Positions 18,433 to 26,431 of a stretch of DNA of 32,258 nucleotides are shown one piece after another (position 1 is the stretch's first letter; each line of letters opens with the position of its first letter). The stretch is from Aliivibrio sifiae (lineage in GTDB: Bacteria; Pseudomonadota; Gammaproteobacteria; Enterobacterales; Vibrionaceae): the NCBI RefSeq assembly GCF_002954705.1, contig NZ_MSCO01000001.1:430590-462847 (forward strand). Reading direction: 5' to 3'. The notes under the pieces are model-generated. The model did no database searches and was not told where the DNA came from. It saw nothing but the letters and a program-made list of their open reading frames with translations. A program made the translations under genes and the position numbers.

Positions 18433-19446
18433 TTATTGAGTTAACTGTTTTACTGTTTGTAACTCTGTTTTTACGGTGTTAATTGCTTCAACTTGCTTAA
18501 TTGTGGGTTTTTGAGTAAGTTTTAGTTGTAATTTCACAACGTTGTTAATAATTTCAACCAGCGGTGTCCACTTAACGCTGCGCTCTTTTTCAAACAGACT
18601 TTCAAATTTTTCAGGTGTCCAATCAATAAATGATTGTGGATTGAGAACTCGCCCAAGGAAGCGTACTTCATAATGTAGGTGAGGGCCGGTTGAGTTACCT
18701 GAATTGCCACAAGTTGCAATCAATTCACCTTTCTTAACAAACTGACCCGAACGAACTTTAAATTTTTCTAAATGAGCATACATGGTCATGAAGCCAAAAG
18801 AATGCTGAACTTTTAATAAATTACCGTAGCCTTTTTTGCTTGCTCGAGCCAGTTCAACGACACCATCGGCAGGGGCATAAATTTCCGTGCCGCGCTTGCA
18901 AGTTAGATCTAACCCTAAATGACGTTGTCTTTTACCTGATATTGGATTTGTTCTTTTTCCAAAACTAGAAGAGTTACGAATAAAATCAAGTGGTGTGTCA
19001 TTGGGGATTAAACGGAACATCGTGGCACGAACCGCAGAGTCAATGGCTGCGACATCTAAACGTTGTTCTAATGTTTTTTCGGCTAATAAATTTTCGTCTT
19101 CTGACTGTTCTTGAAGACCAAGAACAGATTCTACATCCTCAACTCTTTGACTAATCACTAAAAACTCATTTTCTTTAGCTTCAAGTTGTTGATTTAATTC
19201 GTGATTGTTATTGTTATTTTCAATAATTAACTGATTAAGTTCATTGTTCTGTACTTGAAGTTGAGCGATAGCCAATTCAGAAGTTAGCTGTTTTTGGTAA
19301 AAATAGTGAAGACCAAAACCACTCAGAGAGAATGAACCTACCCCAAGTAGCAAAGATAAAATAACAAGATTTTTCCGTTTTTGGGAAATAGCGAAAAAAC
19401 GCGTTCCTTTGTTGTGTGAAACGGAAATTCGAATTTTATCTGGCAT
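18433..19446 (-). CDS. M23-family peptidoglycan endopeptidase, membrane-anchored
   Basis: A 337-residue predicted zinc endopeptidase that would cut peptide crosslinks of the cell wall. A short cytoplasmic head (1-26), one membrane segment (about 27-48), a Gln/Asn/Glu-rich coiled coil (about 52-110) and a LytM domain (about 160-275) can be seen. The metal site is complete: His176-x3-Asp180 (RHLGLD), His225 (MYAHL), His256 and His258 (GPHLHYE), so it should be catalytic, not a degenerate EnvC-type activator. A tail of about 60 residues with further helix follows. The PilZ-domain gene lies 19 bases upstream on the same strand, so the two are probably co-transcribed. No close enterobacterial counterpart is known to me. 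Confidence 0.88.
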   Translation of the reverse strand: MPDKIRISVSHNKGTRFFAISQKRKNLVILSLLLGVGSFSLSGFGLHYFYQKQLTSELAIAQLQVQNNELNQLIIENNNNNHELNQQLEAKENEFLVISQRVEDVESVLGLQEQSEDENLLAEKTLEQRLDVAAIDSAVRATMFRLIPNDTPLDFIRNSSSFGKRTNPISGKRQRHLGLDLTCKRGTEIYAPADGVVELARASKKGYGNLLKVQHSFGFMTMYAHLEKFKVRSGQFVKKGELIATCGNSGNSTGPHLHYEVRFLGRVLNPQSFIDWTPEKFESLFEKERSVKWTPLVEIINNVVKLQLKLTQKPTIKQVEAINTVKTELQTVKQLTQ

Positions 19447-19465
19447 AGGAATAAACTTATTTACT

Positions 19466-19828
19466 TTAGGTTAAGGTGGTTAACTCAGAGAGTTGGCGTA
19501 ATAATAAATCACTATTTCCAACATTGAGTTCTACTAGACGTTTAAGGTGGCTAATACTATCAATATCTATGTGGCTTATACAGAGTCTTAGCGTATTATC
19601 TGTTTTATTTATTAGTTTGCATTCAGCAATGATATGAATATCGCTCTCATTAAGAGTAAATCTCACCGTCATTTTTTCATTTGGTTCAAGTTCACAATCA
19701 TCGTCTAATGCGACGAGTAAGCCGTGAAGAGATAAATCAATTAAAGATCCATTTAATGATGTCCCATTATGTAAAATAATGGCATTGGCTTGATAGACCA
19801 CGCGTGAAAACTTACGTCGTTCGATCAT
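19466..19828 (-). CDS. PilZ-domain c-di-GMP receptor, PlzA-like
   Basis: A 120-residue stand-alone PilZ domain. Both ligand motifs are present: the RxxxR arm at Arg5-Arg9 in IERRKFSR, and D/NxSxxG at Asp31-Ser33-Gly36 in IDLSLHGL. It therefore probably binds cyclic di-GMP. In V. cholerae a PilZ gene lies at the equivalent place next to tyrA (I recall VC0697, PlzA), so it seems to be an orthologue. AAGGA is suitably placed before the ATG. As it is encoded 19 bases ahead of the M23 peptidase, it may link c-di-GMP to cell-wall remodelling; that is inference, since both proteins could simply share a promoter. Confidence 0.87.
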   Translation of the reverse strand: MIERRKFSRVVYQANAIILHNGTSLNGSLIDLSLHGLLVALDDDCELEPNEKMTVRFTLNESDIHIIAECKLINKTDNTLRLCISHIDIDSISHLKRLVELNVGNSDLLLRQLSELTTLT

Positions 19829-19892
19829 AATACTATCCTTATATTATACGCTTAACTTCTAAGTATGATGTCTGGTTTGTTCTAAGTCTAAT

Positions 19893-19915
19893 AAAAAGGC
19901 CGCAATACTGCGGCC
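19893..19915 (-). terminator. Terminator of ettA
   Basis: Read on the minus strand, GGCCGCA pairs with TGCGGCC (19909-19915 with 19898-19904) around a 4-base loop, followed by TTTTTATT. It lies 37 bases after the ettA stop codon. Confidence 0.88.
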
Positions 19916-19952
19916 CTTATGATAAACATCAAATAATATGTGAAATGTTGAA

Positions 19953-21620
19953 TTATTTCGTCATACGTTTGTATTTGATTCTATGAGGTTCTGCTGCTTG
20001 AGCGCCTAATGTTTTCTTCAGCCAATCGCTATATTCTGTGTAGTTACCTTCAAAGAAGTTTACTTGGCCTTCATCACGATAATCAAGAATGTGTGTAGCA
20101 ATACGGTCTAAGAACCAACGGTCATGCGAGATGACCATTGCACAGCCTGGAAATTCAAGAAGTGCTTCTTCTAATGCTCGTAATGTTTCAACATCAAGGT
20201 CATTGGTTGGTTCATCAAGTAGTAATACGTTACCACCCGTTTTTAGCAGTTTCGCTAAATGAACACGGTTACGCTCACCACCAGAAAGATCACCAATTAT
20301 TTTCTGTTGGTCATTACCTCGGAAGTTGAAACGAGAACAGTAAGCGCGAGCTGGGATCTCAAAATTGTTGATTTTGATAATGTCTGCGCCTTCAGAGATC
20401 TCTTGGAAAACAGTTTTAGTGTCATCCATAGAATCACGGAACTGATCAACAGAAGCCAGTTTAACTGTCTCACCTAAATCAATAGTGCCTGAATCAGGTG
20501 TTTCTGTACCGCTTAACATTTTGAATAATGTTGATTTACCTGCACCATTGGCACCGATAATACCGACTATAGCGCCTTTAGGCATGCTAAATGATAAGTC
20601 ATCGATAAGAACACGATCACCAAATGATTTAGTTAGGTTATTTACTTCAAGAACCTTATCACCTAAACGCTCACCAGGCGGAATGAACAGTTCATTTGTT
20701 TCATTACGTTTTTGATGATCTGTATTTTGAAGTTCTTCAAAACGAGCCATACGCGCTTTTGATTTTGCTTGGCGACCTTTAGGGTTTTGACGAACCCATT
20801 CAAGTTCTTTTTCAATCGTTTTTTGACGAGCGTTTTCTTTTGCTGATTCTTGTTTTAGACGGTCATCTTTTTGTTCTAACCAAGACGTATAGTTACCTTC
20901 CCATGGAATACCTTCACCACGGTCAAGCTCTAAGATCCAACCTGCCGCATTATCTAGGAAATAACGGTCATGGGTAATTGCCACAACAGTACCAGAGTAA
21001 TCAACAAGGAAGTGCTCAAGCCAAGCAACTGACTCAGCATCAAGGTGGTTGGTTGGTTCATCAAGAAGCAGCATGTCCGGTTTTTCAAGTAATAGACGAC
21101 AAATTGCAACACGACGGCGTTCACCACCAGATAAAAATTCGATTTTCGCATCCCATTCAGGAAGGCGTAAGGCATCAGCTGCACGTTCTAGAGCATTATC
21201 TAGGTTATGTCCATCTTTTGCTTGGATAAGCGCTTCAAGTTCACCTTGTTCTTTGGCAAGAGCATCGAAATCGGCACCTTCTTCGGCGTAAGCCGCATAA
21301 ACAGCATCAAGACGAGCAAGTGCACCTGCAACATCCGAAACGGCTTCTTCTACAATCTCACGAACTGTTTTTGATTCATCTAAAACAGGCTCTTGTGGTA
21401 GGTAGCCAACTTTTAATCCAGCTTGTGGACGAGCTTCACCATCAATATCGGTATCTAAACCTGCCATAATGCGAAGAAGGGTTGATTTACCTGAACCATT
21501 TAGGCCAAGAACACCGATTTTTGCACCAGGGAAGAAGCTAAGAGAAATGTCTTTCAGGATTTGTCTTTTTGGAGGAACAATTTTGCTCACTCGTGACATT
21601 GTATATACGTATTCAGCCAT
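19953..21620 (-). CDS. ettA: Energy-dependent translational throttle protein EttA (ABC-F)
   Basis: A ribosome-binding ABC-F ATPase that senses the ATP/ADP ratio at the E site and gates the first peptide bond. The start chosen (ATG 21618-21620) gives 555 residues beginning MAEYVYTM, the same length as E. coli EttA (MAQFVYTM). An upstream GTG at 21624 would add two residues and lose the AAGTG ribosome site. Two ABC modules: Walker A GLNGSGKST (39-47) with LSGGERRRV and LLLDEPTNHLDAES, and GANGAGKST with LSGGERNRV and LLLDEPTNDLD. Between them is the P-site tRNA interaction motif arm (about 240-300, rich in Lys/Arg/Glu). It has no membrane segment, so it is not a transporter. Confidence 0.96.
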   Translation of the reverse strand: MAEYVYTMSRVSKIVPPKRQILKDISLSFFPGAKIGVLGLNGSGKSTLLRIMAGLDTDIDGEARPQAGLKVGYLPQEPVLDESKTVREIVEEAVSDVAGALARLDAVYAAYAEEGADFDALAKEQGELEALIQAKDGHNLDNALERAADALRLPEWDAKIEFLSGGERRRVAICRLLLEKPDMLLLDEPTNHLDAESVAWLEHFLVDYSGTVVAITHDRYFLDNAAGWILELDRGEGIPWEGNYTSWLEQKDDRLKQESAKENARQKTIEKELEWVRQNPKGRQAKSKARMARFEELQNTDHQKRNETNELFIPPGERLGDKVLEVNNLTKSFGDRVLIDDLSFSMPKGAIVGIIGANGAGKSTLFKMLSGTETPDSGTIDLGETVKLASVDQFRDSMDDTKTVFQEISEGADIIKINNFEIPARAYCSRFNFRGNDQQKIIGDLSGGERNRVHLAKLLKTGGNVLLLDEPTNDLDVETLRALEEALLEFPGCAMVISHDRWFLDRIATHILDYRDEGQVNFFEGNYTEYSDWLKKTLGAQAAEPHRIKYKRMTK

Positions 21621-21792
21621 AATCACTTATTAGAGTAGGTTAACGGAAATATTATTTTACTATTTATGATACACAGTTTAACACTCATTCTGGTAGTTAC
21701 TAGGGTAATATAAGTAAACTAAAAGAAGAAATTAGAGAGTTGTTTAACTCTGTCCCATACTCAACGTGTCGATGAAAAGGTTGGAAAGCTAG

Positions 21793-23742
21793 GTGTTTAA
21801 AGAATCAATGAAATATACACAGCAGAAGTTAGGGATGATGGCAGTGTTGTGCATTGGAATGAGTGTGCATACCGTTGAGGCATTATCGATAGATGAATCA
21901 CGAGTTCAATACCAAGAAGCAAAGGAGTTGCTTACTGAAAAGAAGCTTGATGAGTACATAAAAGTAAGAGAGAGCCTAAAGGATTATCCTCTTGCTCCTT
22001 ATTTAGATTATCGTGAATTACGAATGGATTTGAGTTCTAAAACACCAGACGATATTCGACTATTTAGGCATACCCATAAAACCTTAGCGATTGGCAATTC
22101 TTTAGATTATCAGTATTTAGTGGTACTTGGTTTAAATGAGCGCTGGAAAGAATTTTTGGATTACTTTCCTAATGAACCAAGCAGTACAAACTTAAAATGT
22201 TATTACTATCAAGCAAAAAATGAACTTGGAGAGAAAAAAGCAGCATGGAAAGGCGCTGAAAAATTATGGTTAACAGGTGGATCTGTTACCTATGAATGTG
22301 ATGATTTATTTAAAGCGTGGTCCGATGCTGACAAGCTAACGGATGAGTTAATTATTGACCGAATGTTATTGGTTTATAAGGCTCGTAATAACAGCTTATT
22401 CTCCTATTTAGAAAAGATGTTAGAGTCAGATAAAGCGAAAGAACAAGCTAAAGATATAATTGCTTTGTTCAATGATCCTGATTTACTTGTTTCATATTCA
22501 GTTAAGAATAAATCATCTGAATTTACCAAACAATTAACCTTTATTTCTATGGAAAGGGAAGCAAGGAAAGATCCACGTAAAGCGATTGAGATGCTCCCAG
22601 CTATCGCAAAGAAACAAAAGTTTTCTCAAGAAGAGCTAGTGAAAGTTACACATCGCATTGTGAGTAGCATTATGTCGACCAGCTCTGATGATCTTGCACA
22701 ATGGCGAGATACCCAACTTGAAAAGTATCCAGAAGATTCTTATATAGAGCGCCGTATGCGTGTCGCAATTCGTGCTGCGGATTGGAATGATATGAGTAAA
22801 TGGATGGAATTCTTAACTCCAGAAAGTAAAGCGTCATTACGTTGGCAGTTCTGGCAAGCTCGTATTGAGAGTGAAAATGGTGAGCATGCTAAAGCGAATG
22901 AAAGACTACATAAACTGCTTGGTCAGCGTAATTTTTACAGTGTTGCAGCTGCAAATATTTTAGGGGAGCCAGTTCAATACCCAATGAATACCGCGCCAAC
23001 GAATATTAAGCCTGTAAAAGAAAAATATAACATTGAGTTAGCTCGAATTAAGGAGCTGATTGCTATTGATGAAATACCAACAGCAAAAAGTGAATGGGAA
23101 TATTTACTTAATAGGGCATCAAAAACTGAAGTGAAAGAGCTTGCAAGTTATGCGGCTCAACATCGTTGGCATCACTTTACAGTGCTCGCGACAATTAAGG
23201 GGAGAATGTGGGGATATTTGAGTTTACGTTTTCCTATTGCACATCAGTGGTGGTTTGGACATTACAGTAAAGAGCTAGGTTTAGATAAAGTGACGTTAAT
23301 GTCGTTATCTCGCCAAGAGAGTGCTTTATATGCAGAGGCTCAATCACCGGTTGGAGCTCGTGGTTTAATGCAAATTATGCCAGGGACTGCTAAATATACG
23401 GCGAAAAAGATCGATTATGATAAGTATGAAGGCGTTAGTAGTTTAAATGATGTTGATGTAAATATTCATATAGGGTCGAATTATCTAAAAGGTTTAATGG
23501 ATGATTATGATGGGAATCGAATATTTGCATTAGCGGGTTATAATGCGGGTCCTCACCGTGTAAAACGATGGAGAGCGGTCTCTGATGAGAAACTAGATGC
23601 TTACGCATTTATAGAGGCTATCCCTTTTAAGGAAACGCGTGGTTACGTACAAAACATTTTAATGTTTGAAACTTACTATCGTAGTTTACTTGGTGAAAAA
23701 GGGTCTTTCTTATCAGAGAAAGAACTGAATTTAGAGTATTAA
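21793..23742 (+). CDS. slt: Soluble lytic murein transglycosylase (Slt70)
   Basis: A periplasmic enzyme that cleaves glycan strands to 1,6-anhydromuropeptides. The 649 residues comprise a signal peptide (MMAVLCIGMSVHTVEA), a long helical superhelix (about 35-450) and a C-terminal SLT domain (about 490-620). Catalytic Glu509 lies in SRQESALYAEAQSPVGARGLMQIMPGTA; FALAGYNAGPHRVKRW holds the YNAG motif. The start could be the GTG at 21793 (GGA 8 bases upstream) or the in-frame ATG at 21808, which gives a tidier signal peptide but a poorer ribosome site; I keep the GTG. It lies upstream of trpR, as in E. coli. Confidence 0.93.
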   Translation: MFKESMKYTQQKLGMMAVLCIGMSVHTVEALSIDESRVQYQEAKELLTEKKLDEYIKVRESLKDYPLAPYLDYRELRMDLSSKTPDDIRLFRHTHKTLAIGNSLDYQYLVVLGLNERWKEFLDYFPNEPSSTNLKCYYYQAKNELGEKKAAWKGAEKLWLTGGSVTYECDDLFKAWSDADKLTDELIIDRMLLVYKARNNSLFSYLEKMLESDKAKEQAKDIIALFNDPDLLVSYSVKNKSSEFTKQLTFISMEREARKDPRKAIEMLPAIAKKQKFSQEELVKVTHRIVSSIMSTSSDDLAQWRDTQLEKYPEDSYIERRMRVAIRAADWNDMSKWMEFLTPESKASLRWQFWQARIESENGEHAKANERLHKLLGQRNFYSVAAANILGEPVQYPMNTAPTNIKPVKEKYNIELARIKELIAIDEIPTAKSEWEYLLNRASKTEVKELASYAAQHRWHHFTVLATIKGRMWGYLSLRFPIAHQWWFGHYSKELGLDKVTLMSLSRQESALYAEAQSPVGARGLMQIMPGTAKYTAKKIDYDKYEGVSSLNDVDVNIHIGSNYLKGLMDDYDGNRIFALAGYNAGPHRVKRWRAVSDEKLDAYAFIEAIPFKETRGYVQNILMFETYYRSLLGEKGSFLSEKELNLEY

Positions 23743-23765
23743 TTATTTTAGATTGATTATAAAGT

Positions 23766-23790
23766 AGGGGGCCTAAGAGCTCCCTTTTTT
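23766..23790 (+). terminator. Terminator of slt
   Basis: AGGGGGC (23766-23772) pairs with GCTCCCT (23779-23785, one G-T) around CTAAGA, with a T-run to 23790, 21 bases before trpR. Confidence 0.82.
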
Positions 23791-23810
23791 ATTATTGTAA
23801 TGAGGATTTT

Positions 23811-24149
23811 ATGTCAGGTTCAGCAAAATATTCAGATTGGTCACAAGTGATGACATTGATAGCGAATGCTGCAGAACAAGGTAAGCATCAATCTTTGTTG
23901 ACCATGTTGATGACCCCTGATGAGCGTGATGCCCTAATTGCACGAGTCAATATTTGTCATGAATTATTGCAAGGTGAGTTAAGTCAGCGACAGATCAGCC
24001 AATTATTAGGTGTAGGTATTGCGACAATAACTCGAGGTTCAAATGAATTAAAAAGCCATACTTATGATGAAAAAGAATGGCTAATGGAATTACTTCAACA
24101 AAGTGCTAAAAACGTTCAGGGTGAAGAAAAGGGATCAGAGCAAGAGTAA
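23811..24149 (+). CDS. trpR: Trp operon repressor
   Basis: A small dimeric helix-turn-helix protein that binds operator DNA when loaded with L-tryptophan. The 112 residues (E. coli 108) carry LLTMLMTPDERDALIARVNICHELLQGELSQRQISQLLGVGIATITRGSNELK, which covers the corepressor pocket and the HTH (about 63-88). TGAGGA lies 7 bases before the ATG. No clear trp operator is visible upstream, and a terminator separates it from slt. Its last 44 bases overlap the 3' end of yjjX on the other strand. Confidence 0.96.
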   Translation: MSGSAKYSDWSQVMTLIANAAEQGKHQSLLTMLMTPDERDALIARVNICHELLQGELSQRQISQLLGVGIATITRGSNELKSHTYDEKEWLMELLQQSAKNVQGEEKGSEQE

Positions 24150-24624
24150 GTGCTTGTTGATAAACAGAGCTTCTTGTTAATAGGTTATTGGTTAATAAGC
24201 CAATAGCCCCACCTTTTTGCTTTATATTTTCAGTATTAAATTGTGCATCCATTACATGACCTAATTCTTTCCCTTCTTTTACAGCAGCGATGACCATTGG
24301 AGGAAGAGGTAAGCTAGATGATCGTGATTCTCCAACCATTCTTCCATTATCAATAACCATCCAGGCAAACGTTGCGGTATTTTCTATTCCAGCTTCAAGG
24401 CCAACGTAGTAACTGGCTTTTGGGCGTAATAGTTTGGCATTATTAACTCTATTTACTGCTCCTCGTTTGGTTTCAATGCAGCTCATTGGTTGGTCAGCAA
24501 CTTCACTCTTAACTGAGACCCCTTCAAAAACAAAATCCATAGTAGGGAATGCTTGAGTGAATGCTGCTTCTACTGCATGTATTTTAGCTGGGTTGAGTGA
24601 AGCTATAATAACGTTATGTATCAT
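24106..24624 (-). CDS. yjjX: Inosine/xanthosine triphosphatase
   Basis: Hydrolyses the non-canonical nucleotides ITP and XTP, keeping them out of nucleic acids. The ATG at 24624 gives 172 residues starting MIHNVIIASLNPAKIHAVEAAF, matching the YjjX family (E. coli 170); the longer frame from 24660 adds 12 unrelated residues through an inverted repeat. Features: ASLNPAKI N-terminal substrate loop, SCIETKRGAVNRVNNAKL (about 48-65), YYVGLEAGIE (about 72-81), ESRSSSLPLPP (about 99-109) and KGGAIGLLTNNLLTRSSVYQQAL near the end. The AAAGGA site is 12 bases from the ATG, rather far. It converges on trpR with a 44-base overlap. Confidence 0.92.
   Translation of the reverse strand: MIHNVIIASLNPAKIHAVEAAFTQAFPTMDFVFEGVSVKSEVADQPMSCIETKRGAVNRVNNAKLLRPKASYYVGLEAGIENTATFAWMVIDNGRMVGESRSSSLPLPPMVIAAVKEGKELGHVMDAQFNTENIKQKGGAIGLLTNNLLTRSSVYQQALTLALIPFLHPERF
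24183..24218 (+). terminator. Possible trpR terminator inside yjjX
   Basis: On the plus strand GGTTATTGG (24183-24191) pairs with CCAATAGCC (24200-24208, one wobble). A five-T run at 24214-24218 follows after five other bases. The gap weakens it, but no other terminator follows trpR. Confidence 0.35.
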
Positions 24625-24643
24625 GTTTAAATGTAATCCTTTA

Positions 24644-24685
24644 TATAAATCAACGAACATATATTTTTGTATTCGTTGATTTATA
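24644..24685. repeat. Perfect 14-bp inverted repeat between pheA and yjjX
   Basis: TATAAATCAACGAA (24644-24657) is repeated inverted at 24672-24685 with a 14-base spacer. On the minus strand it forms a hairpin in the 3' region of pheA and directly abuts the yjjX ribosome site (24638-24643). No T-run follows on the minus strand, so it is not a standard terminator. Confidence 0.8.
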
Positions 24686-24708
24686 GGTCATAAAAAGTAA
24701 TAAATTAA

Positions 24709-25887
24709 TTATTTCATTTGAGGAATATCAGTAGGAGTTACATTTTCTATTGGATAGCATCCAAGAACTTTTAAATACTGTGTAATAGAGGTTAATTCCT
24801 CAATAGCTGCACTCATTGCTTCTGATTTCAAGTGTGCTTGTAAATCAATATAGAACATTTCTTCCCAAGGGTTACCCATAATAGGGCGAGACTCTAATTT
24901 CGTCATATTAATACCATATTTTCGTAAGACTAATAGTGACTCTACTAGTGAACCTGCATCTTGAGAGGTTGATACGATCAGTGTGGTTTTCGCTGGTATT
25001 TGTTCTGATACATCAACGGGTTTTCTTGCTACAACAATGAATCGAGTCTGATTATCTGTTTGATTTGATATGTTACCAATCAAGGATTGAAGACCATACA
25101 GTTTACCACTGTCAGAGTTACCGATAGCTGCGACTTCTGGTGAGTTTAGTTCTTTTACGGTGATCATTGCATCTGCTGTGCTTGCACAAGAGATAAGCTC
25201 TACATTATCCAAACGGTTTAAAAACTCACTGCATTGCTCATGTGGTTGCGGATGAGAGTACAAGGTCTTAATTGCTTCTAGAGAGGTTTCTGTAGTGGTT
25301 AATAAGCAATGATCAATCTGCTGGGTTAACTCCCCAACAATATATAAGCTTGTATATTGAAGTAAATCGTAAACCTGGTTGATAGAGCCCGAGCTGGTAT
25401 TTTCAATCGGTAACACACCGTAATCAGCATGACCTGATTCTACGGTTTTAATGACTTCTCTAAAGTTTTCACAGCCAAGTTCTGCCAGCTCAATATTTTT
25501 CTTACTGAAATAGCGACGACTTGCTAAGTTTGAATAAGAGCCTTTTGAACCAAGATAAGCAACTCTTGCAACAGGCTTTCTGCTTAATTCTGGATTGGCT
25601 AGATTTTGAAAATATTCTTGCTGTAATAAAACAGAATCTTCAATGATGGTGTGGAATAGTTGAGTGATGTAATAAGCATCAAGGTCGAATGCTTTGCCAT
25701 TTTCAATTAACTTTACAAGTAATTGTTGCTCACGTTTTGGATCTCGAACAGGTTTGGCGGTTTGGACTTTGCTTTTAGCAACTTCAAGACTGAGTTTACG
25801 ACGTTCAGAAAAAAGGGTTAATAGTTCATTATCAAGTTCATTAAGGCGTAAACGGATCTCATCCAGAGAATAGCGGGTATCAGTCAT
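24709..25887 (-). CDS. pheA: Bifunctional chorismate mutase / prephenate dehydratase (P-protein)
   Basis: Converts chorismate to prephenate and then phenylpyruvate for phenylalanine. The 392 residues comprise an AroQ mutase (about 1-90, LDEIRLRLNELDNELLTLFSERRKLSLEVAKSK), a dehydratase domain (about 105-285) with YLGSKGSYSNLASRRYF, VLPIENTSSGSINQVYDLL and the catalytic NQTRFIVV motif, and an ACT regulatory domain (about 298-380) with the Phe-binding ESRPIMGNPWEEMFYIDL. Product inhibition by phenylalanine is thus expected. Unlike E. coli pheA, I see no Phe-rich leader peptide in the 120 bases upstream. Confidence 0.96.
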   Translation of the reverse strand: MTDTRYSLDEIRLRLNELDNELLTLFSERRKLSLEVAKSKVQTAKPVRDPKREQQLLVKLIENGKAFDLDAYYITQLFHTIIEDSVLLQQEYFQNLANPELSRKPVARVAYLGSKGSYSNLASRRYFSKKNIELAELGCENFREVIKTVESGHADYGVLPIENTSSGSINQVYDLLQYTSLYIVGELTQQIDHCLLTTTETSLEAIKTLYSHPQPHEQCSEFLNRLDNVELISCASTADAMITVKELNSPEVAAIGNSDSGKLYGLQSLIGNISNQTDNQTRFIVVARKPVDVSEQIPAKTTLIVSTSQDAGSLVESLLVLRKYGINMTKLESRPIMGNPWEEMFYIDLQAHLKSEAMSAAIEELTSITQYLKVLGCYPIENVTPTDIPQMK

Positions 25888-25921
25888 GAATATGCAAACC
25901 TAGTAAATTAAGAGTTAATTC

Positions 25922-25950
25922 ACAATAAGGAATCGATAAGTTTGCGTCAA
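25922..25950 (-). promoter_or_regulatory. Likely pheA promoter
   Basis: On the minus strand, -35 TTGACG (25950-25945), a 17-bp spacer and -10 TATTGT (25927-25922). The predicted start near 25915 leaves about 28 bases of leader, too little for an attenuator. Confidence 0.6.
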
Positions 25951-25951
25951 G

Positions 25952-25980
25952 AAAAAACAGCGCTCAAATGAGCGCTGTTT
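25952..25980 (-). terminator. Terminator of raiA
   Basis: On the minus strand AAACAGCGCTCA (25980-25969) pairs with TGAGCGCTGTTT (25966-25955), with the T-run continuing to 25952. The tract ends one base before the pheA -35 element. Confidence 0.9.
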
Positions 25981-26007
25981 CAGAAAACGTTTGAGTTAAC
26001 AATTTAA

Positions 26008-26370
26008 TTACTGTTCGTATTCCTCTTCTAGGTCAACTTCTGGCTCTTCAACGATAGGTGCTTGAGCATGAGTTGCTCGGCGAGCCTCGCCTTTGTGTTG
26101 TAGCTTATCTAGTTGGCGTTCTAGTTTTTGGTACATCTCTCTAATTGCACCGAATAGGTCTTCTTGTTCTGCCGAGGCTGCAACTTTGCCACCTGCAATA
26201 GTTGCTTGCGCTTCTACCTTATGTTTGCCATTTGCGCGCTTTGTAACACTAGCGTGACGACCAATAATGTCTAGATTTCTTTTTTCTTCTAGTTTTTTAA
26301 ATTTCCCTTCAATACGTTCACGGATGCCTGGAGTGATGTCGATGTTGTTACCAGTGATTTCTACTTTCAT
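26008..26370 (-). CDS. raiA: Ribosome-associated inhibitor A / hibernation factor
   Basis: Binds the decoding region of the ribosome in stationary phase or cold and stops translation. The 120 residues (E. coli RaiA 113) begin MKVEITGNNIDITPGIRERIEGKFKKLEE and hold the conserved LERQLDKLQHKGEARRA (about 82-98), nearly identical to E. coli. The C-terminus is acidic (EEPEVDLEEEYEQ), the tail that separates RaiA from the shorter Hpf. GAGG lies 9-10 bases before the ATG. A near-consensus CRP site lies about 73 bases upstream, fitting a stress or carbon-limitation gene. Confidence 0.94.
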   Translation of the reverse strand: MKVEITGNNIDITPGIRERIEGKFKKLEEKRNLDIIGRHASVTKRANGKHKVEAQATIAGGKVAASAEQEDLFGAIREMYQKLERQLDKLQHKGEARRATHAQAPIVEEPEVDLEEEYEQ

Positions 26371-26431
26371 ATGATTTTCCTCTCTCTTGCCCCGTTTGGC
26401 ATGTATTCAGATTACGGATCCACAGTAAAAA

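Noticed and set aside
19953-21626. Antisense plus-strand frames inside ettA
   Set aside because: They are shadows of a conserved ABC-F gene with no domain or ribosome site.
21736-21751. Small hairpin AGAGTT-GTTT-AACTCT before slt
   Set aside because: Only 6 bp, no T-run; likely chance, though it could be in the slt leader.
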